From the NCBI GenBank assembly GCA_913041025.1, contig CAJWGQ010000141.1, positions 1 to 7,495 on the forward strand: DNA of 7,495 nucleotides, written 5' to 3'. The notes beneath the pieces are model-generated. The model worked only from the letters and a program-made list of their open reading frames with translations. It did not search any database and was not told the origin of the DNA. This stretch comes from an uncultured Gammaproteobacteria bacterium (GTDB taxonomy: Bacteria > Pseudomonadota > Gammaproteobacteria > Pseudomonadales > Azotimanducaceae_A). Positions 1-5,976 of this stretch are shown one piece after another (within the stretch, counting starts at the first letter, position 1; every line of letters begins with the position of its first letter). The translations under genes were made by a program, and so were the position numbers.

Positions 1-695
1 ACCGCTGATTTTAGAAATATTGGTTTATCTGTGTATTTGTGAGCTTGATCTGCTCGTGCAAGCACAAGGGCAACTCCTCCTTCTCCGGGAGAACAGAACA
101 TGTATTGAGTGAGCGGGTATGAAAGCATTTGAGATTGAAGAACTTCCTCCTCTCCCAAGGCCTCGCGTCTCCAAGCATTTTCATTCTTTGATCCATTTCG
201 AAAGGCCTTTGATGCTACCTTAGCCAGAGAACTTTGAGTTATTCCATATTCTTCCATGTACCTGTTGATTTTCATTCCAAAGAATTGGGTCGTCAGCGCC
301 ATTCCACTTCCGCCATACCAATCTCTTTCACCTTGCTTGCCCGTTTGCACTCTAAAAGCACCACGCTCATGCTTGTCAAAACCAACTGCGACGCCTAGGT
401 CGTAAGCGCCTGACTTGATAGTATTGTAAGTCGAAATCAGAGCAGACCCGCCCGTTGCACAACCATTTACAACATTGATGAACTGCAATCCGGTCAGTCC
501 CATTTGGGAAACCATGTGATCCGGAGAACCGGCAGCAACACTGCCTCCAAAAGCGAATTGGAGATCGCTCCATTTTATTTTGGCATCCTCGCAAGCTTTT
601 CTAATTGCGATCGCGCCTTGTTCCATCCCGCTGACGCCTTCATGTCGGCCGAATGGGTGAATTCCTATTCCAACAATTGCTACATCATCACTCAT
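1..695 (-). CDS. Thiolase-family protein (SCP-x/Ltp-type acetyl-CoA acyltransferase), C-terminus cut by window edge
   Basis: This is the N-terminal 231 residues of a thiolase-superfamily enzyme, which makes or breaks carbon-carbon bonds next to a CoA thioester. The frame is open from the ATG at 695 to base 1 with no stop. Seen: an N-terminal VAIVGIGIHPFGRH stretch, the nucleophile motif NGCATGG with the catalytic cysteine at residue 79, then GFDKHERGAF, and SPGEGGVALVLA near residues 202-212. This pattern fits the SCP-x/lipid-transfer-protein branch better than the FadA/AtoB branch. Family members run to about 380-400 residues, so roughly 40% is missing, including the second active-site region. 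The start is firm: AAGGAG lies 8 bases before the ATG. The DUF35 gene ends 16 bases upstream, and thiolases of this branch commonly work in complex with such partners. The reaction may be thiolysis or, as in steroid side-chain Ltp2 enzymes, retro-aldol cleavage; the visible part cannot decide. Confidence 0.9.
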   Translation of the reverse strand, partial: MSDDVAIVGIGIHPFGRHEGVSGMEQGAIAIRKACEDAKIKWSDLQFAFGGSVAAGSPDHMVSQMGLTGLQFINVVNGCATGGSALISTYNTIKSGAYDLGVAVGFDKHERGAFRVQTGKQGERDWYGGSGMALTTQFFGMKINRYMEEYGITQSSLAKVASKAFRNGSKNENAWRREALGEEEVLQSQMLSYPLTQYMFCSPGEGGVALVLARADQAHKYTDKPIFLKSA

Positions 696-711
696 TATAA
701 TTTCTCCTTAA

Positions 712-1137
712 TCAAGCAGAAGGGGCAAACGCAAAGGTAACAAGTTCATTACCCTCCTCGTCCATGCCGATAGTCTCTGGGACAATTTCCATCTCCATCC
801 CGATCTTTAAAAGCGAGGGATCTGATATCGTTAATCGCGATTCGACTTTCAATTGCCCTGGTAGTTCTATATACCCAACTCCATAGGCCTCAAATTTTTC
901 AGGGTTCGCTTCCCCTAGGTAGGGAGGCGCTTTGGGCGGGAAGCCTTGAATCGTCCAAGCCCATAGTGTTCCCTGAGTACCCAACTGAACCTCTTCTACA
1001 TCATCTGAAGTACATTTTGGACAGCCGGATTGCATCGGAAAAACGTGGTTTCCGCAGTTATTGCAACGCATGCCTTTCAGCCGCGGGCCATCGGGAGTTA
1101 AATCCATGACATTTTCATTAATGGAAACTTGGCCCAT
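712..1137 (-). CDS. DUF35 zinc-ribbon/OB-fold protein, partner of the thiolase
   Basis: This 141-residue protein has a rubredoxin-like zinc ribbon followed by an OB fold. The ribbon shows CNNC at residues 25-28 and CPKC at 39-42, giving four cysteine ligands. The OB-fold part holds GTLWAWTIQ (about 56-64), AYGVGYIELP (84-93) and a final EGNELVTFAFAPS segment. Both the size and the architecture are typical of DUF35 proteins. Known members (ChsH2-type proteins, and the archaeal thiolase/HMG-CoA synthase partner) bind thiolase-fold enzymes and help channel or position the CoA ester, so a stable complex with the thiolase 16 bases downstream is inferred. The start is the ATG at 1137, with GAGG 5 bases before it; the same frame stays open back to 1368, but that part overlaps the crotonase and has no family resemblance. 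The crotonase stop lies 76 bases upstream, so all three genes are probably one transcript. Confidence 0.88.
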   Translation of the reverse strand: MGQVSINENVMDLTPDGPRLKGMRCNNCGNHVFPMQSGCPKCTSDDVEEVQLGTQGTLWAWTIQGFPPKAPPYLGEANPEKFEAYGVGYIELPGQLKVESRLTISDPSLLKIGMEMEIVPETIGMDEEGNELVTFAFAPSA

Positions 1138-1213
1138 TAAACCCTCTCTTGTTGCATCTAGTTTTCTCAAGTTATCAGCTTTTTTTACTCTAATCCAGCC
1201 TGAATAGAAGCTA

Positions 1214-2068
1214 TTAGAATTCGTTAGATGCCCCTTTTTTTGCCTGCTTCTTAATCTTTTCTTCGCCTTCGGGCTCGACCGCTGTCTGGTGCAGCAGTCT
1301 TTCGTGGGCATGCCCCATGTGCTGTAACGACATTGCCGCTTGTAGGGATGTCCAAATCCCCTGCCCATCCTGCATCTGGTTGACTGACTGCTTGGCGAGC
1401 TTTAGCGCTAACAATGGTTGTTTGGCAATGTGGGTTGCCATTTTCATCGTAAAGTCTGTCAGATCGGAAAGTGGGACAACGTGGTTAACCATGCCTAGAT
1501 TTTTGGCTTCTTGGGCGGTTATTGCTTCCCCAGTAAAGAGCATTTCCTTCGCTTTTCGGACCCCAACTTCCCATGGATGAGCGAAGTATTCGACTCCATT
1601 GACCCCGAAAGCGACCACTGGATCGGAAAATCGCGCGTCTTCGCTAGCGATAACGATATCGAACGGCCAGACCAGCATAAGACCTGCTGCTATCACCCTG
1701 CCTTGAACCTCAACTATGGTTGGTTTGGGGATATTCCTCCAACGCCAACAAAAGCCTAGGTAAAGCTCTTCTTCAAAGGCCCAATGGCCCTCTATGCCTG
1801 GTTGATTGAACCCTCCCCACGTTCCCACCGGCTTATGTGTCATTGGCTCACGGTCCTTCATGTCATGTCCTGAAGAGAAATCAGGTCCTTCCGCTGCAAG
1901 CACAATCACCTTGCAGCTATTATCCTGAGCTGCCTCATCAAGGGTATCGTTAAGCTCGTATAGCATTCCTTTATTCTGAGCGTTTCGTTTCTCTGGCCTG
2001 TTGAGGACAATTCGGGCTACGCCGCTTGATACACCCTCATAACGGATGAAATTTAGTTCGTCTGTCAT
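1214..2068 (-). CDS. Crotonase-fold enoyl-CoA hydratase/isomerase-family protein
   Basis: This 284-residue protein belongs to the crotonase superfamily, whose members act on acyl-CoA through an oxyanion hole. Seen: RIVLNRPEKRNAQN at residues 19-32, the first oxyanion segment FSSGHDMKD at 64-72, the second (G123 to G129, GRVIAAG), PFDIVIASEDARF at 135-147, and the usual AKEMLFTGEAITAQEAKNLGMVNHVV stretch in pieces around 173-198. Length is normal with a slightly long, charged C-terminus (EGEEKIKKQAKK). Odd point: aligned to classical enoyl-CoA hydratase, the two catalytic glutamates fall on Met131 and Val151, so simple hydratase chemistry is doubtful and another acyl-CoA reaction is possible. 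The start is the ATG at 2068, preceded by AGGA; an in-frame TTG at 2101 exists but has no ribosome site. It is the first gene of the leftward crotonase-DUF35-thiolase operon and is divergent from the epoxide-hydrolase-like gene. Confidence 0.9.
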   Translation of the reverse strand: MTDELNFIRYEGVSSGVARIVLNRPEKRNAQNKGMLYELNDTLDEAAQDNSCKVIVLAAEGPDFSSGHDMKDREPMTHKPVGTWGGFNQPGIEGHWAFEEELYLGFCWRWRNIPKPTIVEVQGRVIAAGLMLVWPFDIVIASEDARFSDPVVAFGVNGVEYFAHPWEVGVRKAKEMLFTGEAITAQEAKNLGMVNHVVPLSDLTDFTMKMATHIAKQPLLALKLAKQSVNQMQDGQGIWTSLQAAMSLQHMGHAHERLLHQTAVEPEGEEKIKKQAKKGASNEF

Positions 2069-2074
2069 AAAATT

Positions 2075-2078
2075 TCCT
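2075..2078 (-). promoter_or_regulatory. Ribosome binding site that sets the crotonase start
   Basis: Read on the minus strand this is AGGA, six bases before the ATG at 2068. It favours that ATG over the in-frame TTG at 2101, which has no purine-rich site upstream. Confidence 0.6.
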
Positions 2079-2083
2079 GATTT

Positions 2084-2096
2084 TTTTGGTCCAAAA
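2084..2096. promoter_or_regulatory. Candidate operator palindrome in the divergent promoter region
   Basis: TTTTGG-T-CCAAAA is a perfect 6+6 inverted repeat around one central base. It lies 16-28 bases upstream of the crotonase ATG, where a bound repressor would block that transcript. No regulator gene is present in the window. A 12-base match in AT-rich DNA can also arise by chance. Confidence 0.3.
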
Positions 2097-2143
2097 GCCA
2101 AAATCTGGTAGTTTGATTTTTTTAAATTTATAAGGTTTAGTCG

Positions 2144-2626
2144 ATGGTAAACGTTTCCTTAGGGAGAAATGATAACGAACGAACTGTTTTAAAGCTAATC
2201 CGTGCAATGGAGCTTGGAAATCTTGATCAATCGATAGACGAGCTTTGCAGTTCTGAGTTCATTTGGGCCAACAGTGGACTTTCGACAATCTACGGCTTGG
2301 AACAGCTTCGGGGACATATGGCCAGCGGCGGTTTTTCGAACGATATCCCTATCTTAAAAAAGATGACGCATTTCAGCGCAGAACTCCTAAACCTCGCTAG
2401 CGATAAGGACATTGTCTTTACTGAGAGACTGGATCATCACTGGGATGAATCTGGAAGAGACTTAATGACTCCTCATATCTGCGGAGTGTCCAAGGTAGTT
2501 GATGGGAAAATACTCTCTTTTCGCGATTTTTACGATGTCGCCTGTTACCAACAAAAGCCTGGTGAAATTAAGCCTGACTTTGAATTACAAGCCTTCAGGC
2601 ACGCTCAGAAATCCGGAGTGAAATAG
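2144..2626 (+). CDS. Limonene-1,2-epoxide-hydrolase-like NTF2-fold (SnoaL-like) protein
   Basis: This 160-residue single-domain protein has the cone-shaped NTF2 fold shared by SnoaL, ketosteroid isomerase and limonene epoxide hydrolase. The best match by motif is the epoxide hydrolase: FTERLDHH supplies Arg95 and Asp97, and LSFRDFYD supplies Asp128. The Arg-to-Asp spacing of 33 residues equals that of Rhodococcus LEH (Arg99, Asp101, Asp132) as recalled from its sequence. Asn43 in WANSG matches the water-holding Asn55, while the Tyr53 position is Trp41. The expected role is one-step hydrolysis of an epoxide in a hydrophobic substrate, in the cytoplasm. It is divergent from the crotonase operon and probably belongs to the same catabolic route. 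The start at 2144 has a weak AAGG site; no better start is visible. It ends only five bases before the stop of the glycosyltransferase remnant on the other strand. A ketosteroid-isomerase-like role is the main alternative. Confidence 0.82.
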   Translation: MVNVSLGRNDNERTVLKLIRAMELGNLDQSIDELCSSEFIWANSGLSTIYGLEQLRGHMASGGFSNDIPILKKMTHFSAELLNLASDKDIVFTERLDHHWDESGRDLMTPHICGVSKVVDGKILSFRDFYDVACYQQKPGEIKPDFELQAFRHAQKSGVK

Positions 2627-2631
2627 ATGCT

Positions 2632-2763
2632 TTATCGATAAACCGCGACTCGGGCCCATAGATCATTGGCGAGTTCTTCGATTGGTCGGCTTGCTCCTTC
2701 TGCTAGCCATTTCACAAATGACTCCTGGGTACTACTGAAACTCGCAGCAACGGGGACAAGAAC
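2632..2763 (-). pseudogene. 3' remnant of a second MJ1255-type glycosyltransferase gene
   Basis: Read on the minus strand, this piece ends with a TAA at 2634-2632 and encodes a C-terminus matching that of the intact glycosyltransferase at 4942-5976. From its Thr-Gln-Glu-Ser to the final Tyr-Arg, 22 of 32 residues are identical by hand count, with an unbroken EELANDLWA block. At DNA level 74 of 99 bases match (2632-2730 against 4942-5040), including 17 identical bases at 2654-2670 and 4964-4980. Many changes are conservative (Lys/Arg, Asp/Glu, Ser/Thr, Ile/Leu), so it diverged as a working gene before being truncated. Weak similarity may run on to about 2760, just short of the dehydrogenase stop at 2766; the left boundary of homology is therefore approximate. 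The frame has no ATG and is not expected to be translated on its own. The rest of the gene is absent. Confidence 0.8.
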
Positions 2764-2765
2764 GT

Positions 2766-4106
2766 TCAGACTTTTCCAAATAATGCAGAGCTGCGCCCAA
2801 TGCCTTCGTAGATTAGTCCGTAACCCGCAACGCGAGCTGGGTGATAGATATTGCGACCATCAAAAATAAGTTTCGCCTTAAGAGAATTACTCAAGCGTCG
2901 AAAGTCTGGTTGCTTAAACTCTCTCCATTCGGTGACGACGATTAACGCGTCTGCATTATCCGTTGCACTATATGGATCTTCAACATAGGTAATATTCTGT
3001 TCACCCAAGGCTTTTATGCCAGACTCCAAGGCTACGGGGTCGTAAGCCCTAATGTGTGCGCCTCGAGTAATTAGCTCTTCAATGATAACGAGGCTGGGCG
3101 CTTCTCTTACATCATCGGTCTCAGGCTTGAAAGAAAGACCCCAAACCCCAAAACAATGGCCAGACAGATCTTCACCAAAGTGACGGCAGACTTTGTGGAC
3201 AATTAATCTTTTTTGTTGACTATTTCTGGACTCAACCGCTCGAAAAATTCCCCCGTCAATACCAGCGTCTTTCGCCATCCTGATCATTGCTTTTATATCT
3301 TTTGGGAAACAAGAGCCACCATAACCACAACCGGGATAAATGAAGGAAGATCCTATACGACTATCGGAGCCGATGCCTCTGCGAACATTCTCGACATCAA
3401 TTCCGAATTCATCACACATAAGCGAAACCTCGTTTATAAAAGAAATCTTGGTCGCTAGCATAGCGTTCGCAGCATACTTGATCATTTCTGCATCACGGAC
3501 ACCAACATACTGGATACGATCCTCTTTTTTAGCGAATGCCTCATATAACTCTTGCATTATCTTTTGACTCTTTGGATTATTCGTTCCAACAACAATTCGA
3601 TCAGGAAACATAAAGTCCTTAATAGCATTACCTTCCCGCAAAAACTCTGGATTACTTACCACGTCAAACTCTACGCTAAGATCCCGATGCTTAAGTGCCT
3701 CGGTAATAATCTCTCGAACTTTATCGCCTGTACCAACGGGGACCGTAGATTTATTAACGATAACTGTTGGTTTAACCATGCATTCACCAAGACTTCTTGC
3801 AACTGCTTCCACCTGCATTAAATCGGCACTTCCATCTTCTTTGGGCGGAGTCCCTACGGCAATGAAAGTTACTTCAGATTGATTTACAGCATTTACAAGA
3901 TCATCTGAGAAGGTTAGACGCCCCGCTCCCAAATTATTATTTACCAAAGTCTCAAGTCCTGGTTCATGAATTGGAATAACACCTTGTCGTAATTGCGCTA
4001 ACTTGGCTTTATTAATGTCTATACAGGTAACATTGTTCCCCATTTCGGCGAAACAAGTTCCAGTCACGAGTCCCACATAGCCGGTGCCAATAATCGTCAG
4101 CCGCAT
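2766..4106 (-). CDS. ugd: UDP-glucose 6-dehydrogenase
   Basis: This 446-residue cytoplasmic enzyme oxidises UDP-glucose to UDP-glucuronate with two NAD+. Seen: N-terminal Rossmann motif GTGYVGL at residues 7-13, FIAVGTPPKEDGS at 81-93, STVPVGT at 120-126, SNPEFLREG with Glu157 at 151-159, MIKYAANA with Lys210 at 208-215, the catalytic cysteine Cys266 in GGSCFPKD, GLSFKPETDD at 323-332, and DGRNIYHP at 416-423. The length is normal for the family, and the last motif favours UDP-glucose over GDP-mannose as substrate. The final nine residues after GIGR (RSSALFGKV without the Arg) lie next to the glycosyltransferase remnant and could be a junction product. The start ATG at 4106 follows the galU stop by 7 bases, so its expression is coupled to galU, which supplies its substrate. 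Confidence 0.95.
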   Translation of the reverse strand: MRLTIIGTGYVGLVTGTCFAEMGNNVTCIDINKAKLAQLRQGVIPIHEPGLETLVNNNLGAGRLTFSDDLVNAVNQSEVTFIAVGTPPKEDGSADLMQVEAVARSLGECMVKPTVIVNKSTVPVGTGDKVREIITEALKHRDLSVEFDVVSNPEFLREGNAIKDFMFPDRIVVGTNNPKSQKIMQELYEAFAKKEDRIQYVGVRDAEMIKYAANAMLATKISFINEVSLMCDEFGIDVENVRRGIGSDSRIGSSFIYPGCGYGGSCFPKDIKAMIRMAKDAGIDGGIFRAVESRNSQQKRLIVHKVCRHFGEDLSGHCFGVWGLSFKPETDDVREAPSLVIIEELITRGAHIRAYDPVALESGIKALGEQNITYVEDPYSATDNADALIVVTEWREFKQPDFRRLSNSLKAKLIFDGRNIYHPARVAGYGLIYEGIGRSSALFGKV

Positions 4107-4113
4107 CTACCTA

Positions 4114-4932
4114 TCAGACCTTACGATGATATTTATCATAGACGTAATTTGTTGCTTCTACGTAACCTTTTAAACTTCCGCAGTCGAAACGTGTCCCATT
4201 GAATTTGTAAGCAAGGACCATACTATTTTTTGCCTGCTCACAAATGGCATCTGTTATCTGAATTTCGCCAGCAGCACCAGGCTCAAGAGTACGAATAATA
4301 GAAAAAATATCGGGGGTAAGAATATACCGGCCAATAACCGCAAGATTTGTAGGGGCATCCTCAGGTGCTGGTTTCTCTATCATATTCGAAACCTTGATTA
4401 ACCCCTCGTCGATTTCTTTCCCATCAACAATACCGTATTTGTCAGTTTGATCAGCGGGCACCTCTTCTATTGCAACAATACTGCATTGATAATGGCTAAA
4501 AAGCCCGACCATTTGTTTGATTACACCGCTATCACAAAAATCATCTGCTAAAATAACTCCAAATGGCTCATTACCAATAAGAGTTTCTCCAGTCAGAATT
4601 GCATGACCAAGACCCTTCACCTCGGCCTGTCGAGTATAGGAGAAAGCACATTTATCAATCATATCTCGGACGTCGCTAAGTAGCGCTTCTTTAACACTTC
4701 CCGCTATCTGATGTTCTAACTCATAAGAAATGTCAAAGTGATCTTCTATCGCTCGTTTCCCTCGTCCAGAAACGAAGCCAATCTCTGTAAATCCTGCCTC
4801 GATTGCTTCTTCAACTCCGAACTGAATCAGGGGCTTGTTTACGATTGGAAGCATTTCCTTAGGCATAGCCTTGGTTGCAGGTAGAAACCTAGTTCCATAA
4901 CCTGCTGCTGGGAAAAGACATTTTTTCAGCAT
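4114..4932 (-). CDS. galU: UTP-glucose-1-phosphate uridylyltransferase (UDP-glucose pyrophosphorylase)
   Basis: This 272-residue enzyme makes UDP-glucose and pyrophosphate from UTP and glucose 1-phosphate. Seen: the nucleotide-binding loop AAGYGTRFLPATKAMPKEM at residues 9-27, GLGHA at 107-111, the metal-binding ILADD region at 127-131, MIEKP with Lys187 at 184-188, IGRYIL at 200-205, GEIQITDAI at 222-230 and RFDCGSLKGY at 248-257. Length is slightly short but within the usual range for bacterial GalU. The start at 4932 lies 9 bases after the glycosyltransferase stop. Having galU inside this operon, just before the dehydrogenase, means the operon supplies its own UDP-glucose and UDP-glucuronate. 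No key residue appears to be missing. Confidence 0.95.
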   Translation of the reverse strand: MLKKCLFPAAGYGTRFLPATKAMPKEMLPIVNKPLIQFGVEEAIEAGFTEIGFVSGRGKRAIEDHFDISYELEHQIAGSVKEALLSDVRDMIDKCAFSYTRQAEVKGLGHAILTGETLIGNEPFGVILADDFCDSGVIKQMVGLFSHYQCSIVAIEEVPADQTDKYGIVDGKEIDEGLIKVSNMIEKPAPEDAPTNLAVIGRYILTPDIFSIIRTLEPGAAGEIQITDAICEQAKNSMVLAYKFNGTRFDCGSLKGYVEATNYVYDKYHRKV

Positions 4933-4941
4933 ATCAATTGC

Positions 4942-5976
4942 TCATCGATAAACGCCGACGTCAGCCCATAGATCATTGGCCAGCTCTTCCAGCGGTTGTG
5001 TAGCTCCTGCCAGTAGCCATCTCACCAATGAATCTTGGGTATTTGGATAGGTGACTTTTATTGAGTCGTCCTGCTTTAACCAACTTCGGATGTCTTCGAT
5101 CGAGAGTTTTTTTACAACTGTTGCATAGCCAAGTTTTGATAATGCGGCTCCGTTCGACTGTTGCTCGATTTGGTTGCCCAGCGGTTTCGTAAAGACTCTG
5201 ATTCCAAGAGTTAAGCACTCACTAATGAGTTCAAACCCGGTGTTGCATATTGCGACGTTTGAGGTGATGAGATCGTCTTTAAAAGTTGTTCGAGAGATTT
5301 TTCGTTTATGGATATTTCCTTCGTTGGAGTTTTCGAACTTGGGGTGATAAACATAAAACTCATGATCAGAAATTTTCTGAAGACCTCTGGTTAAGTTTTC
5401 TGGTTCTTCGAAAGGCAGGTAAACGATCACTTTATTATTTTGAATTTTCCTCTCGGACGCTTGATCAACATCTACAATGGGAGGCAGAATCGGCTGGTTA
5501 AAATGATGCCAGTGTAAACCAACTTTTTTAGTGACTGGCGCGAAAAGTTTCATGATGTTTTTTGATAAGGGTTTCCCGCCTTGAATTGGTATATCGTAAT
5601 AGAAAGCATACTGATGCCCTATCCCAATGCTCTCTTTTTTGTTAATTCTTGCTGCCCATGCAGTAATTGGTTCATAATCTGTGACTAACAAATCATAGTC
5701 GCTAATTTTTAGTTGTCTGATATCTCTTATTAGTTGGCTCGGGTTAAAGTTAAATAGTGTTTTTACTAATTGAACCCCGCCATTTTTGATAACAAACGTC
5801 GCGCCTTCTCGCCAAATGATTTCCTTAGCTTTAATCGGGAGTTTCTCTTCTAACCTCCCAGAAATGAGCGCATCAACCTCGCACTTAGGGAAGAATGTCT
5901 CGATAGTTTCCGTCATTGCGATGGCTCGGGTGAGGTGCCCGTTGCCAGTCCCTTGAACACCGTAGAGTATTTTCAA
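4942..5976 (-). CDS. MJ1255/VC2487-type GT-B glycosyltransferase
   Basis: This 344-residue protein is a GT-B-fold glycosyltransferase of the MJ1255/VC2487 group, related to the GT28-like enzymes that act on lipid acceptors. Seen: the N-terminal motif GVQGTGNGHLTRA at residues 6-18, LLVTDYEPITAWAAR at 96-110, IGIGHQYAF at 117-125, and the C-terminal nucleotide-sugar site NTGFELISECLTLGIR at 245-260 followed by KPLGNQIEQQSNGAAL at 264-279. There is no signal peptide or membrane span. The start is a TTG at 5976 that overlaps the PAP2 stop in TTGA; no Shine-Dalgarno is visible, so translation probably depends on coupling. The next Met (21) would remove the glycine-rich motif, so the TTG is preferred. 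The donor is inferred to be UDP-glucuronate or UDP-glucose, made by the two genes that follow; the acceptor is unknown but the PAP2 neighbour points to a lipid. Its last 33 codons are matched by a remnant at 2632-2730. Confidence 0.88.
   Translation of the reverse strand: MKILYGVQGTGNGHLTRAIAMTETIETFFPKCEVDALISGRLEEKLPIKAKEIIWREGATFVIKNGGVQLVKTLFNFNPSQLIRDIRQLKISDYDLLVTDYEPITAWAARINKKESIGIGHQYAFYYDIPIQGGKPLSKNIMKLFAPVTKKVGLHWHHFNQPILPPIVDVDQASERKIQNNKVIVYLPFEEPENLTRGLQKISDHEFYVYHPKFENSNEGNIHKRKISRTTFKDDLITSNVAICNTGFELISECLTLGIRVFTKPLGNQIEQQSNGAALSKLGYATVVKKLSIEDIRSWLKQDDSIKVTYPNTQDSLVRWLLAGATQPLEELANDLWADVGVYR

Larger units (their letters stand above)
2069..2143. promoter_or_regulatory. Divergent promoter region between the crotonase operon and the epoxide-hydrolase-like gene
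   Basis: These 75 bases separate two genes read in opposite directions, so both promoters should lie here or just inside the coding regions. The stretch is AT-rich. On the plus strand a TATAAG hexamer at 2129-2134 is the best -10-like sequence, but it has no good -35 partner and sits close to the start at 2144, so it is only a candidate. The plus-strand gene has a weak AAGG eight bases before its ATG. A 13-base palindrome at 2084-2096 is listed separately. Confidence 0.45.

Noticed and set aside
1138..1368. Upstream extension of the DUF35 frame by 77 codons
   Set aside because: It overlaps the crotonase gene in another frame, has no family resemblance, and the ATG at 1137 has its own ribosome site and gives the usual family length.
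2144..2626. Ketosteroid isomerase assignment for the NTF2-fold gene
   Set aside because: The visible Arg-Asp-Asp arrangement and spacing match limonene epoxide hydrolase instead, and the isomerase Tyr/Asp pattern is not evident.
2631..2642. 12-base palindrome TTTATCGATAAA between convergent genes, considered as a terminator or binding site
   Set aside because: It coincides with the Tyr-Arg-stop codons of the remnant and is nearly repeated at the intact gene's end, so coding history explains it; there is no T-tract or GC stem.
2666..2869. Plus-strand open frame of 67 codons starting ATGGC-like after the epoxide-hydrolase gene
   Set aside because: It is antisense to the glycosyltransferase remnant and the dehydrogenase 3' end, with no ribosome site or recognisable motif.
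2766..4106. GDP-mannose dehydrogenase (AlgD) assignment
   Set aside because: The DGRNIYHP ending and the adjacent galU favour UDP-glucose as substrate, and no alginate genes are present.
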